Assembly (NCBI RefSeq): GCF_012272695.1
Contig: NZ_CP050902.1
Span: forward strand, 310,001 to 374,000
Length of the DNA stretch: 64,000 nucleotides
Reading direction: 5' to 3'
From: Nocardioides sp. JQ2195
GTDB lineage: Bacteria; Actinomycetota; Actinomycetes; Propionibacteriales; Nocardioidaceae
The notes under the pieces were generated by a model. It did not search any database and was not told where the DNA came from. It saw nothing but the letters and a program-made list of their open reading frames with translations. Made by a program: the position numbers and the translations under genes. Below, one piece after another: positions 53,617 to 62,929 of the stretch. Each line of letters starts with the position of its first letter. Within the stretch, counting starts at the first letter, position 1.

Positions 53617-54641
53617 GCCTGCTCGACGTCCGCGGGCTCACCCGCAGCTTCGGCCCGGTGCGAGCGCTGGCCGGTGTCGACCTGACCATCGAGGACGGTG
53701 AGGTGCTGGCCGTGCTCGGCCCGTCGGGCTGCGGCAAGACGACGCTCCTGCGCACCGTCGCCGGCTTCCTGCCGGGTGACGCCGGCACCGTCACGCTGGG
53801 GGATCGCCCGGTGCTGGTCGACGGCCGGTCCAGGGTCTCGACCCGACACCGCAACGTCGGCTACGTCCCTCAGGAAGGGGCCTTGTTCCCCCACCTCGAC
53901 GTGGCCGCGAACATCACCTTCGGCCTCGATCGCGGCGAGCGACGCAAGGCCGACATCGCGGAGCTGCTCGAGCTGCTCGGCCTCGACCCGCAACTGGCCC
54001 GACGTTGGCCGCACGAGCTCTCCGGTGGCCAGCAGCAACGCGTCGCGGTGGCCCGAGCCCTGGCCCGCAAGCCCTCCCTGCTGCTCCTCGACGAGCCGTT
54101 CTCGTCCCTCGACGCCTCGTTGCGGGAGGCCACCGGTCGTGCCGTCGTCCGCGCCGTTCGCGCAACCGGCGCCGCCGCGCTCCTCGTCACGCACGACCAG
54201 AACGAAGCACTGTCCCTGGCCGACGTGGTCGCGGTGATGACGGCGGGCCGGGTGGACCAGGTGGGGCCCCCGCTGGAGGTCTATGCGCGACCGGCCACGC
54301 CGTTCGTGGCCTCCTTCGTCGGCAGCGGCTCCGTCCTCCGGGCCACCGTCTCCGGCGGGGTGGCCGACTCCGTGATCGGCCGTTTCCCGGTCTCGCACAG
54401 CGGTGACGGGGAGGTCGACATCTTCGTCCGCCCGGAGCAGGTGCGCCTCGACGCCGCCGGTCCGGTGGTGGCGTCCGTCGCCGGGTTCGACTTCTACGGC
54501 CACGACGCCTGCCTGCACCTGGCCGTCGACGGCCACGACGACGTCCTGTGCCGCGTGCGTGGCGACCGGGTCCCGGGCACGGGCGAGCGGGTCCGGATCA
54601 GCGTCGACGGCGCGGCCACTGTCTTCGAGCGTTCGTCATGA
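53613..54641 (+). CDS. ferric iron ABC transporter ATP-binding protein
   Basis: A 342-residue FbpC-type ATPase. Walker A GPSGCGKTTL is at about 36-45, the Q-loop VPQEGALFP at about 88, the signature LSGGQQQRVAVARALA at about 134 and Walker B LLLLDEPFSSLD at about 156. A C-terminal TOBE-like domain (about 240-342) follows. The ATG at 53613 is coupled to the permease, and the stop overlaps the next ATG (ATGA), tying the iron transporter to the following synthetase-acyltransferase. Confidence 0.94.
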   Translation: MSLLDVRGLTRSFGPVRALAGVDLTIEDGEVLAVLGPSGCGKTTLLRTVAGFLPGDAGTVTLGDRPVLVDGRSRVSTRHRNVGYVPQEGALFPHLDVAANITFGLDRGERRKADIAELLELLGLDPQLARRWPHELSGGQQQRVAVARALARKPSLLLLDEPFSSLDASLREATGRAVVRAVRATGAAALLVTHDQNEALSLADVVAVMTAGRVDQVGPPLEVYARPATPFVASFVGSGSVLRATVSGGVADSVIGRFPVSHSGDGEVDIFVRPEQVRLDAAGPVVASVAGFDFYGHDACLHLAVDGHDDVLCRVRGDRVPGTGERVRISVDGAATVFERSS

Positions 54642-57214
54642 CCGTCACCGGGTCAGCCCCGTCACCCCTGCGCCACCCGTTCGGCGACCTCGCCCGGTTC
54701 CAGGACCGTGCCGCGCTGGTCACGGCCGAGGGCCGGGTCTCCTACGCCGAGCTGTCCGACCGGGTGGCCCGTCGTGCGGAGGCCTGGCTGGACTGCCGAC
54801 GCCTGGTGGTGCTCACGGGGGCGAACACCGTCGACTTCGTGGTCGCCTACCTGGCCGCCCTGTCGGCGGGATGCCCGGTGGTCGTCGTTCCGGGGGGCGA
54901 GGAGACGATCAGCGCGGTCACCGGTGCGTGGGACCCCGACGTCGTGGTGCGCTGCTCGCCCGGGGGCGGAGCGCTCGACGACGTACGCCGTCCTGCCAGC
55001 GCGCACGGGTTCCACCCCGACCTGGCGGTGCTGCTCTCGACCTCGGGATCGACCGGCTCACCGAAGCTGGTCCGGCTCTCGCACGACAACCTCACCAGCA
55101 ATGCGACCAGCATCGCCGACTACCTGGGCCTCACCGCGGACGACTGCGGGATCACGAGCCTGCCGCTGCACTACTGCTACGGGCTCTCCGTCCTGCACAG
55201 TCACCTGAGCGTCGGTGCGGCCGTGGTCCTCACCGACAGCTCCGTCGTGGATGCCTGCTTCTGGGACCTGGTCGAGCGAGCCGGCGTCACCGGGCTCGCG
55301 GGGGTGCCCCACACCTTCGACCTGCTCGATCGCTCGGGCTTCGGTGAACGGGTCCTGCCCCGGCTGCGCTACGTCACCCAGGCCGGCGGGAAGCTGGAGG
55401 CCGAACGGGTGCGCGGCTACCACCGCGCGGGACGACGATCCGGCTGGGACTTCTACGTGATGTACGGCCAGACGGAGGCCACCGCTCGGATGGCCTACCT
55501 GCCACCCGACCTGGCCGAGGCCTGGCCGCAGTCCATCGGACGGGCCATTCCCGGCGGGATGCTCCGACTCGATCCGGTGCAGGGCGCCGACGACGGGGTG
55601 GGGGAGCTGGTCTACTCCGGACCCAACGTGATGATGGGCTACGCAGAGCACCCCCGGGACCTCGCACTCGATGCGATGCCGGCGGAGCTGCGCACCGGAG
55701 ACCTGGCCCGCGCGCTGCCGCACGGCCTGTTCGAGGTGGTGGGTCGCAGCAGCCGCTTCACCAAGGTCTTCGGGCTCCGGGTCAACCTCGACGACGTCGA
55801 GGCACACCTCGCCGGGCACGGCATCACAGCCCGGTGCGTGGGGCTGGAGGGCAGCATCGACGTCTTCGTCACGCGCCGGCGCGACGTCCGGCCGGCGACC
55901 GAGCTCACCGCGGCCCTGTGCGGCGTACCCGGCTGGGTGGTGACCACCCGCCGCCTCCCGGAGCTGCCCCTCACCGCGAGCGGGAAGCCCGACCACCGGC
56001 GCCTCGGCGAGCTGGCCGGAGCGTCGCGGAGACGCGAGTCGGTGCCGCAGCGCGTGGACGCCGCCGACCTGCGCGAGCTCTACGCGCGGGTGCTCGACCG
56101 GGACGACGTGACCGTCGACGACAGCTTCGTGGGCCTGGGTGCCGACTCGCTCTCGTTCGTCGAGATGTCCGTGCGACTGGGGGAGAGGGTCGACCCGCTG
56201 CCGGCGAACTGGCACCACAAGCCGATCCGTGAGATCGCGGAGGGCGCCGCGCAGCGCAGCCGCTGGGGCACCTCCTTCGACACGACCGTGCTCCTGCGCG
56301 CTCTCGCGACCGTCTTCATCGTCGGTTCCCACGTCGAGCTCTTCGACCTGACCGGCGGCGCCCACCTGCTGCTGATCCTCGCTGGCTACAACCTGGCCCG
56401 GTTCCACCTCGGGTCCGGACCCGGCACCTCGGCGCGCATCGGCTGGGCCGTGACGGCGATCCTCGTGCCCAGCGTGCTGTGGATCGGCGCGACGGCGTTG
56501 GTCTTCGGTGACTACGACCTGAGCACGGTCACCTTCCTGAACTGGGCCCTGGGCTCCGACACGTGGGACGACCGATGGCGCTTCTGGTTCCTCGAGTGCC
56601 TGGTCTGGATCATTGCCGGGGTCGCGGTGCTGCTCGCCTCCGCACGGGTACGCCGGCTCGAGGCCGGGCACCCCTTCGGCTTCGCGCTGGCGTTCTTCTC
56701 GGGCGCGATGGCCCTGCGCCTGGGGCTCACCGGTTGGACCGCCGACGGGATCGACCACTACACGGCTCCGATCGTGCTGTGGTGCGTGGCCCTCGGCTGG
56801 CTGGGTGCCCGCGCACGCTCGCTGCCGCAGCGGGTGCTGGTCAGCGCGCTCGGGGTGCTCTCCGTGGTCGGCTTCTTCGGCGAGCCCTCACGCGAGGGCG
56901 TCGTCTGGGCCGGCCTGCTGATCGCCCTGTGGCTGCCCACGGTGCGGTTGCCCCGGGCGGTCGCCTGGTTCGTCGGGCTGGTGGCCACGAGCTCGCTGGC
57001 CGTCTACCTGACCCACTGGCAGGTCTATCCGCACCTCGAGGTGGACCACCCCTGGCTGGCGCTCTTCGCATCGCTGGCGGTGGGCGTGGGCTACCACCAC
57101 GCCAGCAAGCCCCTGGGCGACGCGGCCCGACGTCTTCGCCCTCCGCGCGCCCCGCACCCCGCCCCCACCCCGCCTCCCCCGTGCAACGCGGTGTCCAGGT
57201 CACTGCGCAGGTGA
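54638..57214 (+). CDS. fused adenylation - carrier - membrane acyltransferase (AT3) protein
   Basis: An 858-residue protein with three parts. An adenylation domain (about 10-465) has STSGSTGSPK (134-143), YGQTEAT (A5), RTGDLA (A7), GRSSRFTKVFGLRVNLDDVE (A8) and Lys450 in TASGKPD (A10). A carrier domain (about 475-545) has GLGADSLS with Ser504 for the phosphopantetheine arm. An acyltransferase-3 membrane domain (about 548-830) of about ten helices follows, with the family's Arg-X10-His motif (Arg554, His565). No condensation or thioesterase domain is present. The inferred reaction is to activate an acid, hold it on the carrier, and transfer it at the membrane to an unknown acceptor, as DltA, DltC and DltB do together. 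The ATG at 54638 overlaps the iron ATPase stop. Confidence 0.88.
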   Translation: MTVTGSAPSPLRHPFGDLARFQDRAALVTAEGRVSYAELSDRVARRAEAWLDCRRLVVLTGANTVDFVVAYLAALSAGCPVVVVPGGEETISAVTGAWDPDVVVRCSPGGGALDDVRRPASAHGFHPDLAVLLSTSGSTGSPKLVRLSHDNLTSNATSIADYLGLTADDCGITSLPLHYCYGLSVLHSHLSVGAAVVLTDSSVVDACFWDLVERAGVTGLAGVPHTFDLLDRSGFGERVLPRLRYVTQAGGKLEAERVRGYHRAGRRSGWDFYVMYGQTEATARMAYLPPDLAEAWPQSIGRAIPGGMLRLDPVQGADDGVGELVYSGPNVMMGYAEHPRDLALDAMPAELRTGDLARALPHGLFEVVGRSSRFTKVFGLRVNLDDVEAHLAGHGITARCVGLEGSIDVFVTRRRDVRPATELTAALCGVPGWVVTTRRLPELPLTASGKPDHRRLGELAGASRRRESVPQRVDAADLRELYARVLDRDDVTVDDSFVGLGADSLSFVEMSVRLGERVDPLPANWHHKPIREIAEGAAQRSRWGTSFDTTVLLRALATVFIVGSHVELFDLTGGAHLLLILAGYNLARFHLGSGPGTSARIGWAVTAILVPSVLWIGATALVFGDYDLSTVTFLNWALGSDTWDDRWRFWFLECLVWIIAGVAVLLASARVRRLEAGHPFGFALAFFSGAMALRLGLTGWTADGIDHYTAPIVLWCVALGWLGARARSLPQRVLVSALGVLSVVGFFGEPSREGVVWAGLLIALWLPTVRLPRAVAWFVGLVATSSLAVYLTHWQVYPHLEVDHPWLALFASLAVGVGYHHASKPLGDAARRLRPPRAPHPAPTPPPPCNAVSRSLRR

Positions 57215-57222
57215 CCGGTCAC
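57198..57222. promoter_or_regulatory. triple GGTCAC/GTGACC element at the operon end
   Basis: GGTCAC, 7 nt, GTGACC, then GGTCAC directly adjoining. The first two can form a hairpin and the last two a 12-bp palindrome (57211-57222). The stop codon TGA of the acyltransferase gene is inside. It could be a weak terminator or a binding site upstream of the M20 gene. Confidence 0.35.
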
Positions 57223-57282
57223 GCGTGGAGTGACAACAGCACCGCGCAAGTGCCGGGCACGGACGCGCTTCCTACCCGGCGC

Positions 57283-57288
57283 TAGGGT
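57283..57288 (+). promoter_or_regulatory. -10 box TAGGGT, M20 dipeptidase (leaderless)
   Basis: TAGGGT, 7 nt before the ATG at 57296. Confidence 0.45.
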
Positions 57289-57295
57289 GCTCGAC

Positions 57296-58648
57296 ATGAC
57301 ATCGATCGACGCCATCCGTTCCCGTCTCACCGAGTTGATGCCCGCGATCCGGGCCGACCTCGAGGACCTCGTCCGCATCGAGTCCGTGAGTGCCGACCCG
57401 GCACGCGCGGCCGAGGTGCAGCGCAGCGCCGAGAAGACCCGCGAGCTGTTCGCCGCCGAGGGCTTCGAGGCACAGATCCTCAGCGCCGACGGGGGAGCTC
57501 CCGCCGTCGTGGCGACGAAGAGCGCGACGCAGGGCGACCCGGCCGCGGCGAAGACCGTGCTTCTCTACGCGCACCACGACGTGCAGCCCGAGAACGACCA
57601 CTCCGAGTGGATCACCGCTCCCTTCGAGCCCACCGAGGTCGGCGACCGCCTCTACGGCCGCGGTGCCGCCGACGACAAGGCCGGCATTGCCGCCCACCTG
57701 GCCGCCCTGCGCATCCTCGGCGACGAGCTGCCGGTCAACGTGGTCGTCTTCGTCGAGGGCGAGGAGGAGGTCGGCTCCGACTCGCTGCCGGCCTTCCTCG
57801 AGGCCTACAAGGACCAGCTCGAGGCCGACGTGATCGTGATCGCCGACTCGGGCAACTGGGACATCGGTGTTCCGGCCCTGACCACCAGCCTGCGCGGCCT
57901 GGTCCGGGCCGACGTCGAGGTCCGCACCCTCACCCACGCCGTCCACTCCGGGATGTGGGGCGGTCTCGCCCCCGACGCCCTGATCGCGCTCAGCCGGCTG
58001 ATCGCCTCCCTCCACGACGACGACGGCAACGTGGCCGTCCAGGGCCTCCACTCCGGGCCCGCTGCTGACGTCGACTACCCCGAGGAGCGGCTGCGTGCCG
58101 AGTCCGGTGCGGTCCCCGGCATCGAGTGGATCGGCAGCGGCACCGCGGTCGAGCGCCTGTGGACCAAGCCGTCGCTGAGCATCACCGGCCTCGACGCCCC
58201 CAAGGTCGACGGCGCCAGCAACACGCTGGTCGCCGCGGCCCGCGCCAAGATCTCGCTGCGCGTGGCGCCCGGTGACACCGCCGCCAACGCCGCCGAGTGC
58301 CTGCGCAAGCACGTCGAGGCCAACGTGCCGTGGGGCGCGGAGCACACGTTCACCATCGTCGACACCGGCGAGGCCACCCAGATCGATGCCACCGGCCCGG
58401 CGTACGACGTGGCACGCGACGCGTTCACCCAGGCCTGGGACGGCACCGCACCGGTCGACATGGGCGTCGGTGGGTCGATCCCGTTCATCGCCGCGTTCCT
58501 CGAGGCGTTCCCGCAGGCCAGTGTGCTGGTCACCGGTGTCGAGGACCCCGACACGCGTGCCCACGGCGCCAACGAGGGCCTGCACCTTGCCGAGTTCGAG
58601 CGGGTCTGCGTCGCCGAGGCGCTGCTGCTGGCCAACCTGGCGCGCTGA
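57296..58648 (+). CDS. M20-family dipeptidase
   Basis: A 450-residue zinc dipeptidase of the CNDP/PepV-like M20 group, cytoplasmic, cutting dipeptides or related amides. The metal and base residues are in LLYAHHDVQPEND (about 84), GRGAADDKAGIAAHLAAL (about 121), EGEEEVGSDSLPAF (about 153) and VIADSGNWD (about 182), with His in the C-terminal NEGLHLAEF. The ATG at 57296 is the leaderless start. A regulator gene follows 9 bp after the stop. Confidence 0.93.
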   Translation: MTSIDAIRSRLTELMPAIRADLEDLVRIESVSADPARAAEVQRSAEKTRELFAAEGFEAQILSADGGAPAVVATKSATQGDPAAAKTVLLYAHHDVQPENDHSEWITAPFEPTEVGDRLYGRGAADDKAGIAAHLAALRILGDELPVNVVVFVEGEEEVGSDSLPAFLEAYKDQLEADVIVIADSGNWDIGVPALTTSLRGLVRADVEVRTLTHAVHSGMWGGLAPDALIALSRLIASLHDDDGNVAVQGLHSGPAADVDYPEERLRAESGAVPGIEWIGSGTAVERLWTKPSLSITGLDAPKVDGASNTLVAAARAKISLRVAPGDTAANAAECLRKHVEANVPWGAEHTFTIVDTGEATQIDATGPAYDVARDAFTQAWDGTAPVDMGVGGSIPFIAAFLEAFPQASVLVTGVEDPDTRAHGANEGLHLAEFERVCVAEALLLANLAR

Positions 58649-58657
58649 CCCGGGGCG

Positions 58658-59863
58658 ATGGGTGACTCGGGCCAGCTGGCCGGCTTCCTGGCGGTGCACC
58701 GCACGCGCAGCCTGCTCCAGCTGACCGAGCGCCTCGTCGCCACGATCCTGCACGACAACCCGGCCTACGCGGCGGGTGCGGTCGTGCCACGGGAGGACCT
58801 CCACGACTCCTGTCGCGACAACATCGTGCGGGTGCTCGAGCTGTTGGCGCTGCGGGTTGCCGGCGACAGCGCGCCGGTCACCGGACCCTACTTCGACGCC
58901 GCGCGGGCCACCGGGAGCCGGCGGGCCGAGCAGGGCCTGCCGCTCGACGACGTCCTGCGCTCCTTCCGGGTCGGCGGCCGACTGATCTGGGAGGACCTGA
59001 TCGCCCAGGCAGGACCGGTGGGCATGCTCGACGGTGACGACCTGCGGATCGTCGGGACCGAGCTGTGGCACGTGGTCGACGACACGTCGGCACAGGTCGC
59101 CGAGGCCTATCACTCCACGCAACGGTTGCAGGTGCGCGCCGACGAGCAGCGGCGTGCCGTCATCTGGGAGGCCCTGCTGTCCGGGCGCGGCACCGACGCG
59201 GCGTTCGTGCTCGAGGCGGCGCGGGTGCTGGGGCTCTCGCCCCACGGCACGGTGGCCGTGGCCGTGGTCGACCAGCCGACGGTGGATCGCGCGGCCACGG
59301 CGAGGATTACCCGCCGGCTGGCCGCCCGCGGCGTGGCATCGACCTGGCAGCACCGCTCCGGAAGTCAGGTCGGCGTGCTGGAGCTGACCACCTCCGACCT
59401 CGGGGCGAGCGTCGAGGTGCTCGGCGGCTGGGGCGTCCCGGTCGGGTTGTCCTCAGTGGTCGGCGGGCTGGCGGCCACCGGGTCCGCGCTCGGGGAGGCC
59501 ATGCTGGCCCTGCGCACCGTTGCACCCGGGTCTCCGGGCGTCGCTCTCTATCAGGAGCGCCTGCCGGAGGCCCTGCTGCTCACCTCGCCGGAGGTCGCGG
59601 ACCGGCTGGTCCAGCTCTGGCTCGGGCCGCTCCTGGACCTGCCCGCCCGGGAGGGGGAGACGCTCCTGGAGACGCTGGAGTGCTGGATCGCCGCCGGAGG
59701 CTCGGCCAGTCGTACGGCGACCCTGGTGCCCTGCCACCGCAACACCGTGGTGAACCGGATCCGCCGGGTGGTCGACCTGACCGGTCACGAGCTCCTCGAG
59801 GGCGCGCCGCCGGTCGAGCTGTCGCTGGCGCTGCGTCGCTGGCGACTCGACCAGCGCGACTGA
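58658..59863 (+). CDS. PucR/CdaR-type transcriptional regulator
   Basis: A 401-residue regulator. An N-terminal helical domain like RsbRD (about 15-160) is followed by a GGDEF-like degenerate middle and a C-terminal PucR-type HTH (about 340-395, LLETLECWIAAGGSASRTA, then HRNTVVNRIRRV). Such proteins control purine or other nitrogen catabolism and often lie next to molybdenum hydroxylase genes, as here. The ATG at 58658 lacks a clear ribosome site and may depend on read-through from the M20 gene. Confidence 0.88.
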   Translation: MGDSGQLAGFLAVHRTRSLLQLTERLVATILHDNPAYAAGAVVPREDLHDSCRDNIVRVLELLALRVAGDSAPVTGPYFDAARATGSRRAEQGLPLDDVLRSFRVGGRLIWEDLIAQAGPVGMLDGDDLRIVGTELWHVVDDTSAQVAEAYHSTQRLQVRADEQRRAVIWEALLSGRGTDAAFVLEAARVLGLSPHGTVAVAVVDQPTVDRAATARITRRLAARGVASTWQHRSGSQVGVLELTTSDLGASVEVLGGWGVPVGLSSVVGGLAATGSALGEAMLALRTVAPGSPGVALYQERLPEALLLTSPEVADRLVQLWLGPLLDLPAREGETLLETLECWIAAGGSASRTATLVPCHRNTVVNRIRRVVDLTGHELLEGAPPVELSLALRRWRLDQRD

Positions 59864-59901
59864 CGCGCCCGCGCCCGGTGGAGGTTGTGCACTGTGCCCA
59901 A

Positions 59902-59920
59902 CCAGAGCGGACAACTCTGG
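59902..59920. promoter_or_regulatory. inverted repeat CCAGAG-N7-CTCTGG before the Mo-hydroxylase genes
   Basis: Perfect 6-bp arms in the 173-bp gap between the PucR-type gene and the molybdenum hydroxylase gene. It is a candidate operator for that regulator, by position only. Confidence 0.35.
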
Positions 59921-60036
59921 GGCGCTGGAGCATGGTGCGAGAACGTGACTGCACTCACAATGGAGGCAGGGAGGGAGCTCGCCACAGGCGGGAGTCCGGT
60001 TGAGGGACCGGAGCCCGCACCGAGGAGGACTCCCAG

Positions 60037-62418
60037 ATGTCGCAGCACTTCGGCACGACAGGGCGCAGGCCCGACCCGGCACCGACGACCGAGAATCCGA
60101 CGGGGTCGGTGCCCGTCGAGGACGAGCAGACCGCGGGACTGAGCCGGCGTGGCTTCCTCGGCTTCGTGGTGGCCGGCACGACGCTGATGGCGGCCGCCGA
60201 GCTGGGACTGACGGCGTCGAGGGCCGAGGCGGCCATCCCGACCCTTCCCTCCATCCCGGAGCTCTACGACCTCAACGACCTGCTCACCCACGCGGCGGCG
60301 CCCACGGCGAACCTGATCACGGTCAACGTCAACGAGGACGGCACCGCGTCGTTCGCACTGCCCCGTGCCGAGGTCGGCCAGGGCATCACCACCTCGAGCG
60401 CGATGATCATCGCCGAGGAGCTCGAGCTTCCGCTCGACCAGGTGAAGGTCACCCTCGCCCCCGCTCGCCCTGAGCTGCTCTTCAACCAGCTCACCGGTGG
60501 CTCGAACACCACGATCTCGACCTACACGCCGATCAGGGTGGCCGCCGCGATCGCGAAGATGGAGCTGCTGAAGGCCGCCGCCATCCTGCTCGGCGACACG
60601 GTCGACAACCTGGTCGCCAAGGCGGGCGTCATCGAGGCCCCCGACGGCTCCAGCGTGACCTACGGCGAGCTGGCGACGAAGGCGGCCAGCCCGACGACCA
60701 AGCAGGTCGAGGTCGACCTCAAGGCGGACGCGGGATTCGGCATCGTCGGAACCCCGCAGAACCGCATCGATGCGCTCGACGCGGTGACCGGGCGCAAGGA
60801 GTACACCACCGACCTCCAGGTCCCCGACGCGCTGCCGACCATGATCTGCCGCGCACCGACGCTCAACGGCGTGCCGCTGGCGATCGACAACAAGGCCGAG
60901 GTCCTGTCCCTGCCCGGCGTCACCGACGTCGCCCTCGTCGACACCGGCGTCGCCGTGCGCGCCGAGACCTTCGGCCAGGCCATCGACGGGGTCCGCGCGC
61001 TCAAGGTCCGCTGGCACGACGGCCCGGTCGCCGGCGAGTCCGACCAGAGCATCCTCACCCGGCTCAAGAAGGCCGAGCTGCCGATGCCGGCGCTGCCGGA
61101 CAATCCGCTGGCGCACACCGTCTCGGCCGACTTCACCTTCTGGTTCCGCAGCAACTCGGCGATGGACACCAACTCGGCCGTGGCCGACGTACGCGGCTCC
61201 AGGGCCACCATCTGGGCGGGCCTGAAGTCGCCGATCATCGCCCAGCAGGCCATCGCCAGGGAGCTGGGCCTGCGGGAGGCCGACGTCGAGGTGAACGTCG
61301 TGCAGTCCGGTGGGTCCTTCGGTCGTCGGCTCTTCTACGACGCCGCGCTCGAGGCCGCGAAGGTCTCCAAGGCGATGGGCAAGCCGGTCAAGCTGATGTG
61401 GCACCGAGCCGACGACGCCCGTGCGGGCCGGGCGCACCCGATGGCGACGTCCCGGGTGCGGGCCAGCCTGCTCGGCAAGGAGATCCTGGCCTTCCACCAG
61501 TCACACACCAGCATCGAGACCGACTTCCGGCACGGCCTGGGCGAGATCATCAGTGCCAACGCGGCCGACCTGCCGGCCGGCCTGGGCAACCTCGGCTTCG
61601 CCGAGACGATCTTCACCCTCACCCAGGAGGTGCCCTACAACTTCGGCGTGGTCCTCCAGACCCTGGCCGAGACCGACCCGCGCTTCAACACCGGGAGCAT
61701 GCGCAACATCTACTCGCCCGACGTGCGCTGCGCCAACGAGCTGGTGGTCGACATGCTGGCCAAGGAGGCCAAGCTGGACCCCTACGAGTTCCGCCGCAAG
61801 ATGCTGCGCATCAAGTCGGTGCGCGGAGTCCTCGACAAGGTCGCCGAGGAAGGGGAGTGGGGCAGGTCGATGCCGGCCGGCACCGCGCAGGGCATCGCGA
61901 TCCACAAGGAGTACAAGGGCGCCAGCGCCTGCCTCGTGGAGATCGACTGCCGCCCCGAGACCGTCAACCGCAGGATCCGCAACGCGGTCACCGGCCCGCG
62001 GGTCACCAAGGTGACGTACGCCGTCGACGTGGGGCTGCCGATCAACCCGCGGGGCCTCGAGGCCCAGATGCAGGGCGGCATCAACGACGGCATCGCGCTG
62101 GCCCTCACCTCGAGCCTCCACCTGCGTGACGGGCACTTCATGGAGGGCAGCTGGGACAACTACTTCTACACCCGGCAGTGGAACACCCCGCCCGAGGTGA
62201 ACGTGATCGTGATGCCGCCGTCGTCGGACCAGCCGGGTGGCGCCGGGGAGGCCGGCGTGGCGGCCAGCTTCGCCGCGGTCGCGTGTGCCTATGCGCGGGC
62301 CACCGGAACGGTGCCGACCGCGTTCCCGATCAACCACGGCGAGATCTCGTTCGAGGAGAAGTCGCGGGTGCCACCCGTGCCGCAGTCCCCGACCGACGGC
62401 CTCGACCACACCTACTGA
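60037..62418 (+). CDS. Tat-exported molybdopterin hydroxylase large subunit (IorB-like)
   Basis: A 793-residue protein of the xanthine dehydrogenase/isoquinoline 1-oxidoreductase beta family, which hydroxylates aromatic N-heterocycles or oxidises aldehydes at a molybdenum-cytosine dinucleotide centre. It has a twin-arginine motif SRRGFL (36-41) before a hydrophobic stretch, with an unusually long n-region. Cofactor motifs are AEVGQGITTSSAMI (about 110), QSGGSFGRRLFYDAALEA (about 424) and QPGGAGEAG near 730, whose Glu is the expected catalytic base. AGGAGG lies 8 nt before the ATG. The gene ends 15 bp before its iron-sulphur partner. The substrate is unknown. Confidence 0.92.
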   Translation: MSQHFGTTGRRPDPAPTTENPTGSVPVEDEQTAGLSRRGFLGFVVAGTTLMAAAELGLTASRAEAAIPTLPSIPELYDLNDLLTHAAAPTANLITVNVNEDGTASFALPRAEVGQGITTSSAMIIAEELELPLDQVKVTLAPARPELLFNQLTGGSNTTISTYTPIRVAAAIAKMELLKAAAILLGDTVDNLVAKAGVIEAPDGSSVTYGELATKAASPTTKQVEVDLKADAGFGIVGTPQNRIDALDAVTGRKEYTTDLQVPDALPTMICRAPTLNGVPLAIDNKAEVLSLPGVTDVALVDTGVAVRAETFGQAIDGVRALKVRWHDGPVAGESDQSILTRLKKAELPMPALPDNPLAHTVSADFTFWFRSNSAMDTNSAVADVRGSRATIWAGLKSPIIAQQAIARELGLREADVEVNVVQSGGSFGRRLFYDAALEAAKVSKAMGKPVKLMWHRADDARAGRAHPMATSRVRASLLGKEILAFHQSHTSIETDFRHGLGEIISANAADLPAGLGNLGFAETIFTLTQEVPYNFGVVLQTLAETDPRFNTGSMRNIYSPDVRCANELVVDMLAKEAKLDPYEFRRKMLRIKSVRGVLDKVAEEGEWGRSMPAGTAQGIAIHKEYKGASACLVEIDCRPETVNRRIRNAVTGPRVTKVTYAVDVGLPINPRGLEAQMQGGINDGIALALTSSLHLRDGHFMEGSWDNYFYTRQWNTPPEVNVIVMPPSSDQPGGAGEAGVAASFAAVACAYARATGTVPTAFPINHGEISFEEKSRVPPVPQSPTDGLDHTY

Positions 62419-62433
62419 GGAGAAGGATCCGAC

Positions 62434-62928
62434 ATGCCTGAACAGAGCTTCATCCTCAACGGCGAGAAGGTCACCGTCGACGTCGCCGACGACGTACGCC
62501 TGCTGTGGGTGCTGCGTGACCTGCTCGGCGTCACCGGGCCGAAGTACGGCTGCGGCATCAACGTCTGCAAGGCCTGCACGTCGCACATCAACGGCAAGGC
62601 GTTCAACCCGTGCTCGGTGCCGGTCAGCCGGATCGGTGAGGACGACGAGGTCACCACGATCGAGGGCCTGCCCGACACCGCGTCGCAGGGCCAGCGAGGA
62701 GCCAACGGGCTGCACCCGATGCAGGAGGCCTGGCTCGAGCGCGACGTCGCCCAGTGCGGCTACTGCCAGCCGGGCCAGATCATGGCCGCGGTGGCCGTCG
62801 TACGACGGGCCAGGGACGAGGGCCGCCAGGTGACGGACGAGGACCTCGACGGCATCCGCAACATCTGTCGCTGCGGCACCTACACCCGCATCCGCGAGGC
62901 GATCCGGGCCGGCGAGCAGGCGATGTAG
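62434..62928 (+). CDS. [2Fe-2S] small subunit of the Mo-hydroxylase (IorA-like)
   Basis: A 164-residue protein with two [2Fe-2S] clusters that passes electrons from the molybdenum subunit to an outside acceptor. All eight ligands are present: Cys40, 45, 48 and 60 for the plant-type cluster and Cys108, 111, 145 and 147 (QCGYCQPGQ, NICRCGTY) for the second. The usual C-G-x-C has Lys46 instead of Gly (VCKACTSH). It has no signal of its own, so it would ride out on the Tat signal of the large subunit. GAGGAGAAGG precedes the ATG. Confidence 0.94.
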   Translation: MPEQSFILNGEKVTVDVADDVRLLWVLRDLLGVTGPKYGCGINVCKACTSHINGKAFNPCSVPVSRIGEDDEVTTIEGLPDTASQGQRGANGLHPMQEAWLERDVAQCGYCQPGQIMAAVAVVRRARDEGRQVTDEDLDGIRNICRCGTYTRIREAIRAGEQAM

Positions 62929-62929
62929 C

